Source: JAMIFV01 sp035906055
Lineage (GTDB): Bacteria; Pseudomonadota; Alphaproteobacteria; Rickettsiales; JABCZZ01
Assembly: GCA_035906055.1 (NCBI GenBank)
Contig: JAMIFV010000078.1
Location: 1-44,843 of the forward strand
DNA length: 44,843 nt
Direction: 5' to 3'
Shown: positions 8,322 through 16,553 of the stretch, in pieces
How the letters are laid out: each line of letters begins with the position of its first letter
Position numbering within the stretch: position 1 is the stretch's first letter
Translations under genes and position numbers: made by a program
Notes under the pieces: model-generated
Database searches by the model: none
What the model saw: only the letters and a program-made list of their open reading frames with translations
Told to the model about the DNA's origin: nothing

Positions 8322-8924
8322 TCATGAAGCATTTTTAGTCACCTTTTCATCACCGGGCAATACATACTGCGCACCTTCCCACGGGCTCATAAAATCAAAG
8401 CTGCGGTAGGCCTGCGCAAGTTTGACCGGCGAATAGACCACTTTCTTCTGTTCGGGGTCGTAGCGCAGTTCCACATACCCGGTCAGCGGGAAGTCCTTAC
8501 GCAACGGATGACCGTCGAACCCGTAATCGGTGAGGATACGGCGCAGGTCCGGGTTACCGGAGAACAGGATGCCGTAAAGATCCCATGCCTCGCGCTCGAA
8601 CCACCCGGCAGAGGAGAACACTGGCACCACGGAGGGAACCGGCGTCACCTCATCCGTCTGCGTTTTCACGCGGATACGCTGGTTAAGGGTGGTGGAAAGC
8701 AACTGGTACACCACGTCGAAACGCAAGGAGCGCGCCGGGTAATCCACGCCGCACACATCAATAAGCTGGTGAAAATGGCAGGAGTCATCATCGCGCAGGA
8801 AGGTCAGCAGCGACACAAGGCTCGCGGGCGACACTTTGAGGATCAGCTCGCCATGCACGATCTCGCTGGCCACTTCGCAGGACGCGCTGATATGCGCCAC
8901 TAATTCTTCGAGGGTCTTTTTCAT
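8322..8924 (-). CDS. nuoC: NADH-quinone oxidoreductase subunit C
   Basis: The 30 kDa subunit of the complex I connecting module. 200 residues, normal length, unfused to NuoD. The family block EREAWDLYGILFSGNPDLRRILTDYGFDGHPLRKDFPL is present in the second half, preceded by HFHQLIDVCGVDYP. The start ATG overlaps the nuoB stop (ATGA). After its stop comes a palindromic repeat and then an acetyltransferase instead of nuoD. Confidence 0.96.
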   Translation of the reverse strand: MKKTLEELVAHISASCEVASEIVHGELILKVSPASLVSLLTFLRDDDSCHFHQLIDVCGVDYPARSLRFDVVYQLLSTTLNQRIRVKTQTDEVTPVPSVVPVFSSAGWFEREAWDLYGILFSGNPDLRRILTDYGFDGHPLRKDFPLTGYVELRYDPEQKKVVYSPVKLAQAYRSFDFMSPWEGAQYVLPGDEKVTKNAS

Positions 8925-9460
8925 CGCTTGAGCTTCCCCGTGCGGCGGATTTTCTTCTGGAGCTGGAGGATGCCGTAAATAAGCGCCTCAGCCGTGGGCG
9001 GGCAGCCGGGAACGTAAATATCCACCGGCACGATGCGGTCGCACCCGCGCACTACGGAATAGGAATAATGGTAATAGCCGCCGCCATTGGCGCAGCTGCC
9101 CATAGAGATCACATAACGCGGCTCGGCCATCTGGTCATAGACCTTGCGCAAGGCAGGTGCCATTTTATTGCACAGCGTGCCCGCCACGATCATCACGTCT
9201 GCCTGACGCGGGCTGGGGCGGAACACCACGCCGAAACGGTCCATGTCATAGCGCGAGGCGGCGGCCTGCATCATCTCCACCGCACAGCAGGCAAGGCCGA
9301 ACGTCATCGGCCAGAGCGAGCCGGTGCGCGCCCAGTTAACGAGCTTATCAAACTGACCGACCACAAACCCTTTTTCGGCGAATTCTTCCCCAAGCCCGGC
9401 AAGCAGCGCATCCTGCTGGGCAATACTTAAGGGGGTATCCATCTTTACAACTGCAGACAC
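8921..9460 (-). CDS. nuoB: NADH-quinone oxidoreductase subunit B
   Basis: The 20 kDa subunit carrying the terminal 4Fe-4S cluster N2. Its ligands are C58 and C59 (GLACCAVEM), C123 (GSCANGGG) and C153 (PGCPPT). The length of 179 with an N-terminal extension is usual for alphaproteobacteria. The upstream start is a GTG at 9460, six bases after the nuoA stop; an ATG at 9442 (MDTPLSIAQ) is an alternative. No strong ribosome-binding site decides between them. Confidence 0.96.
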   Translation of the reverse strand: MSAVVKMDTPLSIAQQDALLAGLGEEFAEKGFVVGQFDKLVNWARTGSLWPMTFGLACCAVEMMQAAASRYDMDRFGVVFRPSPRQADVMIVAGTLCNKMAPALRKVYDQMAEPRYVISMGSCANGGGYYHYSYSVVRGCDRIVPVDIYVPGCPPTAEALIYGILQLQKKIRRTGKLKR

Positions 9461-9466
9461 GTTACA

Positions 9467-9832
9467 TCACTCCCACTCTAGAGCGCCCTTTTTCCATTCG
9501 TAGATAAACCCGATGGTCAGGATGCCAAGGAATCCCATCATCGACCAGAACCCGAACACGCCGATATCGCCGAGCGAAACCGCCCAGGGAAACAGGAACG
9601 CCACTTCAAGGTCGAAGATGATGAACAATATCGATACGAGATAGAACCTTACGTCAAACTTGGTGCGCGCGTCGCCGAACGTTTCAAAGCCGCACTCATA
9701 GGAGGAGAGCTTTTCCGTATCGGGCCTGGAAGGCGCGATAAGCACCGGCAACAGCACCATGACGGTGGAAAGCACCGCCGCAATTCCCAGAAAAATAAGG
9801 ATCGGCAGGTATTGTGTGAGAAGGTCTTCCAT
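9467..9832 (-). CDS. nuoA: NADH-quinone oxidoreductase subunit A
   Basis: A membrane-arm subunit with three helices (about residues 8-30, 63-84 and 92-112). 121 residues, standard length. It has the conserved loop EKLSSYECGFETFGDARTKF with the Cys exposed near the quinone site, and FDLEVAFLFPWA in helix 2. The ATG at 9832 (MEDLLTQYLPIL) is preferred to a TTG 36 bases upstream because it matches the family start. It is the first gene of the operon. The 72-base gap to the divergent putA must hold both promoters. Confidence 0.96.
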   Translation of the reverse strand: MEDLLTQYLPILIFLGIAAVLSTVMVLLPVLIAPSRPDTEKLSSYECGFETFGDARTKFDVRFYLVSILFIIFDLEVAFLFPWAVSLGDIGVFGFWSMMGFLGILTIGFIYEWKKGALEWE

Positions 9833-9904
9833 AGGGCATGCAATAACGCAATGTAACCAAGGTTTCAATCGTTATATGGTCATGAATAAAAAGATATTTA
9901 CACC
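9833..9904. promoter_or_regulatory. Divergent nuoA/putA promoter region
   Basis: A short AT-rich gap between two divergent units. On the minus strand TATAAC (in CCATATAACG) could serve as a -10 for nuo, without a convincing -35. An alternative TTGAAA-N17-TATTGC arrangement would place transcription start almost on the nuoA ATG, implying a near-leaderless message. No clear ribosome-binding site is visible for either gene. These are weak calls by eye. Confidence 0.3.
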
Positions 9905-12900
9905 ATGTCCGTTCTGCTACAATGCCAGAGCCTTAACCTCTCGCACACAGCCTCCCCCATGCCCGAATCAAGCCCGCTTCTTAACCTCAGCGCCGCCGCC
10001 TTCACCGACGAACCGCAGGCCGTGCAACTGCTGCTCAAAGAGGTGGAGCCGCTTGAACCGCTTCGCAATGCCATCCTCACCCGCGCCGCCGGATTCGTGC
10101 AGGAAATCAGGGCTAAAGGCGGAAACGGGGTTGAGGCGTTCCTGGGCACCTATGGGCTGGATACGCGCGAAGGCATCGCAGTGATGTGCCTTGCCGAAGC
10201 CCTGCTGCGCATCCCCGACCGTAACACCGCCGACAAACTTATCCACAGCACGTTCGAGAACACGCAATGGGCAAAATACCTGGGCAGCAGCGACTCTTTT
10301 TTCGTGAACGCCTCAAGCTGGGGGCTCATGCTGACCGGGGCCGTCACCCAGCTTGGCAGCCTGCCGCAGGAAAGCCCCACGGCATTGCTGGGCAAAATAG
10401 TCAGCAGGCTGGGCGAACCCATTGTACGCGAAGCGCTGAAGCAGGCCATGCGCCATATGGGCACACAGTTCGTTTTGGGCGAATCGATCGAGGACGCACT
10501 CATCAACGCAAGTGAAGGCGGCGAAAAAGGCATCCGCTATTCGTTCGACATGCTGGGTGAAGGCGCACGCACCCATGCGCAGGCCGAGGGCTACCTCGCC
10601 GCCTACCGCCACGCCATCAGCGCTATCGGCAAGCAATCGGTGCCATTAATGGAGGCCCCTTCCATCTCGGTGAAGCTCTCCGCCCTGCACCCGCGCTATA
10701 GTTTAGTGAAAGAAAAGCGCGCGATGGACGAATTACTGCCGCGCATCAAAGAAATTCTGCTGCTTGCAGCGCAGGCAGGCATTTCCGTTTCGCTGGATGC
10801 CGAAGAATCCGCGCGGCTCGACCTTGAACTTACTTTATATAGCCACCTGCTGCGTGACCCGGCGCTGAAAAGTTATGACGGCATCGGTTTTGTGCTGCAG
10901 GCCTACCAGAAGCGCAGCCTTCACGTGCTGAACTGGCTGGTACAGCTATGCCACGAAACCGGCAGGCGCATTCCGCTTCGCCTTGTGAAGGGCGCCTATT
11001 GGGACAGCGAAATAAAACAGGCGCAGATTCTCGGCCTGCCCTCCTACCCCGTGTTCACGCGCAAGGAACACACAGACGTTTCCTACCTCGCCTGCGCCCG
11101 GAAGATGCTCCAACACCCCGAATGTTTTTATCCGCAGTTCGCGACCCATAACGCGCTGACAATATCCGCCATACTCGAAATGGCAGGCGATACCCCCTTC
11201 GAGCTGCAACGCCTGCACGGCATGGGCGAAGCGTTGCACGCGCAATTGCTGAAGCAGGCACCCTGCCGCGTTTATGCGCCCGTGGGCAGGCATGAAGACC
11301 TGCTTGCCTACCTTATCCGCCGCCTGCTGGAGAACGGCGCAAACACCTCCTTCGTGCACAAACTGCTGGGCGAGGATACGCCCATTGAAACACTGCTGGC
11401 CGACCCCATAGCGGCAAGCAAAGCCAGAGGCGGCAGCGCGGCTGACACCCTGCCCCCGCCGCTCTCTTTATATAGTGACCGGCAGAACTCGCGCGGGCTC
11501 GACCTCGGCAACCTCGCCATGCTGGAAGATGTATTGAAAGATATTGCCCCGCACCTGAGCAGGCCGCTTTCCGCTTTACCTGAAAATGCCGACAGCAAAG
11601 CCATGGATGCCGCCATCAGCAAAGCCGTGCAGACCTCTACGAACTGGCAATCAGCAGGAGCCGAAAAACGCGCACAGATAATAGAGAATGCCGCCACACT
11701 GCTGGAGAGCAACCGCGCCGAACTCATCGGCCTGCTCGTGCGTGAAGCGGGAAAGACCCTGCCCGATGCCATAGCGGAACTGCGCGAGGCCGTAGATTTT
11801 TGCCGCTATTATGCTGCGCAAGGCCGCAAGCTGATGGGCGAAGGCATCAGCCTGCAAGGCCCCACTGGGGAACATAACCGCCTGCAACTTGTGGCGCGCG
11901 GCGTATTCGCCTGCATCAGCCCGTGGAACTTCCCACTCGCTATTTTTACAGGGCAAGTGGTGGCAGCGCTCGTCACCGGCAACACTGTGCTTGCCAAGCC
12001 CGCACAGCAGACGCCACGCATTGCCGCGCTTGCGGTTAAACTGCTGCATGACGCAGGCGTGCCAAAGGATGCACTCCATCTGCTCACCGGTGACGGCGGC
12101 ACGATCGGCACGGCACTCACCAAGGATGAACGCATTAACGGCGTGGTGTTCACCGGCTCCATGGAAACAGCGCGCCGCATCAACCGCACACTGGCCGCAC
12201 GCGCGGGCGCCATCGTGCCGTTCATCGCGGAAACCGGCGGCCAGAACTGCATGGTGGTGGACTCCTCCGCATTGCCTGAGCAGGTATGCGACGATGTGAT
12301 CCTCTCCGCTTTCGGCAGCGCAGGCCAGCGCTGTTCCGCACTGCGCGTGCTTTATGTTCAGGAGGAAATTGCCGATAAACTCATCACGCTCATCAGCGGC
12401 GCAATGCAGGAGCTGAGCATCGGCAATCCCGCCCATGCCGCAACCGATGTCGGCCCTGTCATTGATGAAGGCGCGCAAGTTGCCCTGCTTGCACACATCA
12501 CACAGATGAAATCCTCGGCAAAGCTCATCGCCACCGCGCCACCGCCTGCCGCGTCACTGCCGGGCAGGCATTTCGTGCTACCTCATTTATTTGAAATTAA
12601 ATCCATCAGGGAACTCAGCGGGGAAGTGTTCGGCCCCGTGCTGCATGTCATCCGCTTCAAGGCCAGCGAATGGGGCGGCATCATGCAGGAGATCAATTCC
12701 ACCGGCTACGGCCTCACCTCCGGCCTGCAAAGCCGCATCGAACAGAACGTGACGGAATTCACCACGCGCGTGCATGCGGGTAATGTCTACGTCAACCGCA
12801 GCATGACCGGCGCGGTCGTCGGCGTGCAGCCTTTCGGCGGCGAAGGGCTTTCCGGCACCGGCCCCAAGGCGGGCGGACCGTTCTACCTGCAACGCTTCGT

Positions 12901-12973
12901 GACGGAACGCACCGTGAGCATCAACACCGCAGCCATCGGGGGTAATGTGGAGCTATTGGCAAAATTGCACTAA
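9905..12973 (+). CDS. putA: Bifunctional proline dehydrogenase / L-glutamate gamma-semialdehyde dehydrogenase
   Basis: Oxidises proline to glutamate in two steps with channelling. The N-terminal part (to about 500) is the FAD-binding PRODH barrel: PSISVKLSALHPRYS, SLDAEESARLDLELTL, LVKGAYWDSEIK and FATHNALT. The C-terminal part (about 560-1010) is an aldehyde dehydrogenase with SPWNFPLAIFTGQV, general-base Glu in AETGGQN and catalytic Cys in SAGQRCSALRV. At 1022 residues it is the minimal PutA type, lacking the N-terminal ribbon-helix-helix autorepressor found in enterobacterial PutA. An ATG at 9959 would give 1004 residues and fits the usual length as well; neither start has a good ribosome-binding site. 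Confidence 0.95.
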   Translation: MSVLLQCQSLNLSHTASPMPESSPLLNLSAAAFTDEPQAVQLLLKEVEPLEPLRNAILTRAAGFVQEIRAKGGNGVEAFLGTYGLDTREGIAVMCLAEALLRIPDRNTADKLIHSTFENTQWAKYLGSSDSFFVNASSWGLMLTGAVTQLGSLPQESPTALLGKIVSRLGEPIVREALKQAMRHMGTQFVLGESIEDALINASEGGEKGIRYSFDMLGEGARTHAQAEGYLAAYRHAISAIGKQSVPLMEAPSISVKLSALHPRYSLVKEKRAMDELLPRIKEILLLAAQAGISVSLDAEESARLDLELTLYSHLLRDPALKSYDGIGFVLQAYQKRSLHVLNWLVQLCHETGRRIPLRLVKGAYWDSEIKQAQILGLPSYPVFTRKEHTDVSYLACARKMLQHPECFYPQFATHNALTISAILEMAGDTPFELQRLHGMGEALHAQLLKQAPCRVYAPVGRHEDLLAYLIRRLLENGANTSFVHKLLGEDTPIETLLADPIAASKARGGSAADTLPPPLSLYSDRQNSRGLDLGNLAMLEDVLKDIAPHLSRPLSALPENADSKAMDAAISKAVQTSTNWQSAGAEKRAQIIENAATLLESNRAELIGLLVREAGKTLPDAIAELREAVDFCRYYAAQGRKLMGEGISLQGPTGEHNRLQLVARGVFACISPWNFPLAIFTGQVVAALVTGNTVLAKPAQQTPRIAALAVKLLHDAGVPKDALHLLTGDGGTIGTALTKDERINGVVFTGSMETARRINRTLAARAGAIVPFIAETGGQNCMVVDSSALPEQVCDDVILSAFGSAGQRCSALRVLYVQEEIADKLITLISGAMQELSIGNPAHAATDVGPVIDEGAQVALLAHITQMKSSAKLIATAPPPAASLPGRHFVLPHLFEIKSIRELSGEVFGPVLHVIRFKASEWGGIMQEINSTGYGLTSGLQSRIEQNVTEFTTRVHAGNVYVNRSMTGAVVGVQPFGGEGLSGTGPKAGGPFYLQRFVTERTVSINTAAIGGNVELLAKLH

Positions 12974-12978
12974 CAACC

Positions 12979-13078
12979 CGTCATTCCTTGAATCCGCCAT
13001 GCGGATTCCAGGGGAATCCATTCTGGATTCTCAATGGATCGCCCTATAAGTTTGCTTTGCAAACTCAGGCGATGACGG
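12979..13078. repeat. Dispersed imperfect palindrome (copy 2), after putA
   Basis: Begins CGTCATTCC, contains GAATCCGCCATGCGGATTCC (inner hairpin GAATCCGC-CAT-GCGGATTC) and the GGAATCCATTCTGGATTC pair, and ends GGCGATGACG. The opening and closing GTCAT/ATGAC are inverted, as in the other copies. It lies just after the putA stop and may act as transcript-end structure. Confidence 0.6.
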
Positions 13079-13087
13079 TAAAAACAC

Positions 13088-13732
13088 ATGATGCATACCG
13101 CTAAAGTAAACCTCCACATTGAATTCTTTCTTGTTTTCCTGACAATGCCAGTAGCGCTGGCCGTGCTCAAACCCGGCAATGCGCTTTATTCCATTCTCTG
13201 GATCACTTCGATCCTGAGCGTTTTCTGGCTGCTGAAACAGGGCTGGAACTTTAAGCAGGACTGGAACTGGCAGGCGGTAACCCGCCCCACGCTGCGCTCC
13301 ATACTCATTAATTACATTCCACTTTCTATCGCGCTGACATTATTTGTTTATTTTGCAATTCCTGAACATCTGTTCAGGTTTCCACTGACGCGCCCCGGCA
13401 TGTGGCTGGCGGTGATGGTCTTCTACCCCATCCTCTCCGTACTGCCGCAGGAGGTACTCTACCGCAGCTTTTTCTTCCGCCGCTATGCCTCGCTGTTTAC
13501 CACGGAACGCTCCATGCTCGTCGCCAGCGCGCTTTGCTTCGGGTGGATGCATGTGTTCCTGCATAACTGGGTGGCGGTGGTATTCAGTGCTGCGGGCGGC
13601 TTCATCTTCACGCGCACCTACCAGAAAACCAATTCGCTGGCCGCCGCTTCCATAGAACATGCGCTCTATGGCTGCACCATCTTCACACTCGGAATGGGGT
13701 ATTACTTCTATCACGGCGTGGCGGTGAGATAG
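13088..13732 (+). CDS. CPBP-type intramembrane protease family protein
   Basis: About 214 residues with six or so membrane segments. The C-terminal half carries the Abi/CPBP (CAAX protease-like) motifs: motif 1 as QEVLYRSFFFRRY (usual E-E-x-x-x-R, here with Gln in place of the first Glu), motif 2 as FGWMHVF (F-x-x-x-H), and motif 3 as IEHALYG. Members cleave membrane-embedded peptides or act in bacteriocin self-immunity, and many are uncharacterised. The Gln substitution may still be active because the second Glu and Arg are kept. The start is ATGATG at 13088 with only a weak ribosome-binding site, close behind the repeat that follows putA. Confidence 0.75.
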   Translation: MMHTAKVNLHIEFFLVFLTMPVALAVLKPGNALYSILWITSILSVFWLLKQGWNFKQDWNWQAVTRPTLRSILINYIPLSIALTLFVYFAIPEHLFRFPLTRPGMWLAVMVFYPILSVLPQEVLYRSFFFRRYASLFTTERSMLVASALCFGWMHVFLHNWVAVVFSAAGGFIFTRTYQKTNSLAAASIEHALYGCTIFTLGMGYYFYHGVAVR

Positions 13733-14083
13733 GCGACACAACACAAAAAGCATTACTTTCTAATATCAGTTATCCGCTTTGTGGCACAGGGCGTGTCGGC
13801 TGGCGCGCAATGAGCGGGAACCGTCTTACCACCCTGAACCTGGCCCGGTAGTGACGGGAATGTCTCCTGACGCCACTCACGGTCTCTGCGTATATTTCCC
13901 CTGACTTGATTCAATGTCTGCTCTAATGTGTCTCAGAACGCCTTCAGTATCGTCTATATCACATATACTCAAATTGTACTCTTATCGTCTCGGCGTTGAT
14001 TGGCAATTAAAGAAAAATTAATTCTTTTTCAACATAACAAGTTTTACTGCCTCATTGAAGTTGGAAATCTTACGTTGGATGTT
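13733..14083. other. Left flank of the AT-rich island, no gene assigned
   Basis: No convincing gene. Base composition changes through this gap: the first half is GC-rich and the last 120 bases are AT-rich like the island. Around 13780-13860 there is a GC-rich stretch with several short inverted pairs (for instance GCCCGGTAGTGACGGGA) that I could not match to any known RNA. On the minus strand a 55-60 codon frame is open here without a start or known similarity. A TTGATT-N17-TAATTC pair near 13996 could be a promoter for the nuclease-like gene. I found no copy of the tRNA-Leu 3' end here. Confidence 0.35.
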
Positions 14084-14890
14084 ATGAAAAATTGTAATTC
14101 AGCGCGATTGTTAGAAACGGACGTCAAGGCAATCACCCTGAATCATCTGATTGAAAAAGGCTTGCTCATTCCCGGACAAGCTATAATCAACGAGTTTACC
14201 TTAAAAGGCTACACTCGCAGGATTGACCTTTTGTTACCCACCCAAAAGCATTTGTTCGCTATTGAGATAAAAAGTGAAGCAGACAACCTAAATAGGCTTG
14301 ATGGGCAAGTCAGAAAATATCTTGAGTATGTCGACAAGGTGATTGTTGTCGCGACCTCAAAGCATATCAAAAATATTATGCGTAATGTTCCCGATCAAGT
14401 CGCCGTCTGGGAAGTTTGCAAAGGGCGTATTAAAGTTATTCAGCCCGGCAAAATTATACCAATAAAAAATACGTCTAAGCTGTTGCATTTAATGAAAGCC
14501 AATGAGCTTGTAAAATTATCGAATAAACTTGGTTTCTCCTCACGCTCTAAAAAGCGTCATTCAACAGAAAATGCTCTGGAAAACGTCTCAAAGATCGCCT
14601 TGAAGCAGGCCGTTATAGAGAATCTAACAAAACGTTTTTTCTTGGCCTATTCTTCATTCTGGAAAACACTTGGTGAACAAAGTGTTTCGCCTGAATGTGT
14701 GAAATTACTTAGCCCTTACAGGGAGCAAAGGCTTTTCCGAGAAACCGCGAAGAAAGCAAAAGAGCTTTTTTTGAAAAATATAGCTCCCTCTAATAGTGAG
14801 GATTTATATCTGAGTGGTTTGGCTAAAATGGAAGATACTTTTCTTTTTGGCGAGCCACCTGAGCATATTCAGCATTTAACTGCGGCTTAG
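14084..14890 (+). CDS. sce7726-family protein, PD-(D/E)XK nuclease-like
   Basis: The N-terminal 95 residues match what I know of the sce7726 family: INEFTLKGYTRRIDLLLPT, then LFAIEIKSEADNLNRLDGQ, then RKYLEYVDKVIVVATSKHI. The spacing Glu37, Asp48, Glu61-x-Lys63, Gln75 is that of a PD-(D/E)XK nuclease core, so DNA or RNA cleavage is a reasonable prediction, not shown. The C-terminal 170 residues are basic and helical without a known domain. The ATG at 14084 is chosen because the family core begins there; a TTG at 14000 would add 28 residues over a promoter-like stretch. Its stop overlaps the stop of the convergent beta-family gene by two bases. It is AT-richer than the housekeeping genes around it. 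Confidence 0.75.
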   Translation: MKNCNSARLLETDVKAITLNHLIEKGLLIPGQAIINEFTLKGYTRRIDLLLPTQKHLFAIEIKSEADNLNRLDGQVRKYLEYVDKVIVVATSKHIKNIMRNVPDQVAVWEVCKGRIKVIQPGKIIPIKNTSKLLHLMKANELVKLSNKLGFSSRSKKRHSTENALENVSKIALKQAVIENLTKRFFLAYSSFWKTLGEQSVSPECVKLLSPYREQRLFRETAKKAKELFLKNIAPSNSEDLYLSGLAKMEDTFLFGEPPEHIQHLTAA

Positions 14891-16023
14891 TCTTCCCATT
14901 CTTCATCCGTATCAAGTAACCCAGCGGGGGCATCATAATATAGTTGCTGGTGAAGGTGGATATTAATTCGCACTGCTGTGGCTCGCATTGGGGAATTTAT
15001 GCCCAACATCTCACCCTTGCTGGTAAATTCGATGACCTGTGTACCCCAAACGCGTAGCTCTGGATTCCAATAATCTTGCTTCATAATATCCTTAGCAGCC
15101 AGAGTATAGAGCTCTTCCTTTTCTCCATCATCTGGCTCGCTCGAATCTTCAAATTCATTTCTAATGAAACGCCAATCATTAGCTAGAGGATAATCAATTC
15201 TTGGGGAGGGGATTCCGCCGCCGCCGCCAATTTTATCGGCTCTTGAGCTTCCTCGATCAGAATAAAGCAAGTTAATTCCCACGCAAGCTTGGGAAACAAT
15301 TTGGTACAATTGTCTTTCATAGATTGGGTTTTCTCCGCGATGTACGCCAGAGAAACTTGACGGAAAAGATGATGACGAAATGCTAATTAATGCATGAGAA
15401 AGAAAGCTATGAGTTTTTTGTATAGTCGAAGATATGGCCGCCGCAAAAGTCAGTATTTCTCGACCGCTCTGGCCATAATCAAAAACAACAAAAACATTCG
15501 TAATTCCTAGTTTTTTTAGAGTGTCTAAAACTACAAGATGAAATCCAGAATTAATATGCTCAACGGTAAATTTCGCTACCATGCCACGGTTTAGAGTATT
15601 AAGTTTAGCGATCTGTGAATTTAATTGGCCACTATCACCTAATTGGATTGTAGGTATAGCCGCAATATTTTCTTTAAGACGGAGGTACTGAAACCAGTTT
15701 TCATAGCCATTATTTGGAGATAGCAGTTTTTCTATTTCATAGAAAACCTCGCGTGGATACTTTCCGGTAATTTGCTTTTCTTTATTCTCCTGCACAAATG
15801 AAGCATCAATATCAGCAATCCAGGCTCTATTGCCTATCGCTTTCCTCAAACGAGAGGTGGATTTTTCCAATTTTTCAGATCCAACCCATCCTCTTAAAGG
15901 AATAATTGGCAGGATTATATCTTTGTCCTTATCTGGAAGCTCCTCCAGAGCTGTCATTTCGGCTGGACTGATTGAAAGGATAGGAGCGTACCTGTAATTG
16001 AATGTCGCAAGGTCATTAAACAC
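14887..16023 (-). CDS. Beta (sce7725-like) family protein
   Basis: 378 residues. The opening (YRYAPILSISPAEMTALEEL, then ILPIIPLRGW) is characteristic of the beta/sce7725-like families, which occur beside sce7726 genes in other bacteria and have no established biochemical role. The middle has alternating strands and helices (VEHINSGFHLVVLDTLKKLG, NVFVVFDYGQSGREI), suggesting a TIM-barrel-like fold; that is inference. A Gly run and an acidic stretch follow. A GTG at 16023 is preferred because GAGG sits six bases upstream; a TTG at 16035 would overlap the ImmA stop. It is the last gene of a three-gene run and convergent with the nuclease-like gene. Confidence 0.7.
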   Translation of the reverse strand: MFNDLATFNYRYAPILSISPAEMTALEELPDKDKDIILPIIPLRGWVGSEKLEKSTSRLRKAIGNRAWIADIDASFVQENKEKQITGKYPREVFYEIEKLLSPNNGYENWFQYLRLKENIAAIPTIQLGDSGQLNSQIAKLNTLNRGMVAKFTVEHINSGFHLVVLDTLKKLGITNVFVVFDYGQSGREILTFAAAISSTIQKTHSFLSHALISISSSSFPSSFSGVHRGENPIYERQLYQIVSQACVGINLLYSDRGSSRADKIGGGGGIPSPRIDYPLANDWRFIRNEFEDSSEPDDGEKEELYTLAAKDIMKQDYWNPELRVWGTQVIEFTSKGEMLGINSPMRATAVRINIHLHQQLYYDAPAGLLDTDEEWED

Positions 16024-16031
16024 AACGCACC

Positions 16032-16526
16032 TCAAATCTTTCCTAGCCGAATTTTAATAGCTGTTGTCGATATTTCGGTTACTTCTGCAAGCTGTTCGAT
16101 TTTTTGCTCAGTGTTTAAGCCTTTATACGACACTAAACTCGCCTGTATCAACGACCAAGGCATCACAATATCAGCAGCAAGCCTATTGGCTTCTGCTTCT
16201 AGCTCATCAGATAGTTTAGAACGGTATAAAATATCGTCTGTTATGCCATCTCCGATTTTATCCCTATGCAATAGAAAATGTGCAATTTCATGCGCAAGCG
16301 TGAATCGTTGTCTTGCTTTGACATCATGCCGATTGATACGAATAGTACAAGCGCCACCAACTTCTTTAATCTCTCCAGATATGCCAGCTGCTAAGGTGGC
16401 TTTTTTCACTTCAATTCCAAAGCTCTTTGCTATTGCACCTACCTTAACAGGAAACTCATTCTGGTGGCTGACAATAAGCGCTTGCTGCTCTTTAGAAAGC
16501 TTTTTCCATTCTGTAGATATTGTCAT
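16032..16526 (-). CDS. ImmA/IrrE-type zinc metallopeptidase
   Basis: 164 residues with the zinc-protease motif HEIAH at 79-83 inside RFTLAHEIAHFLLHRD and a third ligand in the ELEAEANRLAADIVMP helix (Glu112), standard for the ImmA/IrrE (COG2856) family. Relatives cleave phage-type repressors (ImmA of ICEBs1) or DdrO (IrrE) and so act as switches. No helix-turn-helix is fused, so any cognate repressor would be a separate protein; none is visible in the island. AAAGGGG before the ATG at 16526 fixes the start. It lies eight bases before the beta-family start, so the two are surely co-expressed. Confidence 0.88.
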   Translation of the reverse strand: MTISTEWKKLSKEQQALIVSHQNEFPVKVGAIAKSFGIEVKKATLAAGISGEIKEVGGACTIRINRHDVKARQRFTLAHEIAHFLLHRDKIGDGITDDILYRSKLSDELEAEANRLAADIVMPWSLIQASLVSYKGLNTEQKIEQLAEVTEISTTAIKIRLGKI

Positions 16527-16553
16527 GAAGCCCCTTTCTAAGATATGCACAAG

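Noticed and set aside
13790..13870. Possible SRP RNA or other structured RNA (CCAGGTTCAGGGTGG on the minus strand)
   Set aside because: The conserved SRP core (GGAAGGAAGCAGCC-like) is missing, so the likeness is superficial.
13733..14083. Search for a direct repeat of the tRNA-Leu 3' end as the second attachment site
   Set aside because: Only short matches such as GCCCGG were found, which are expected by chance.
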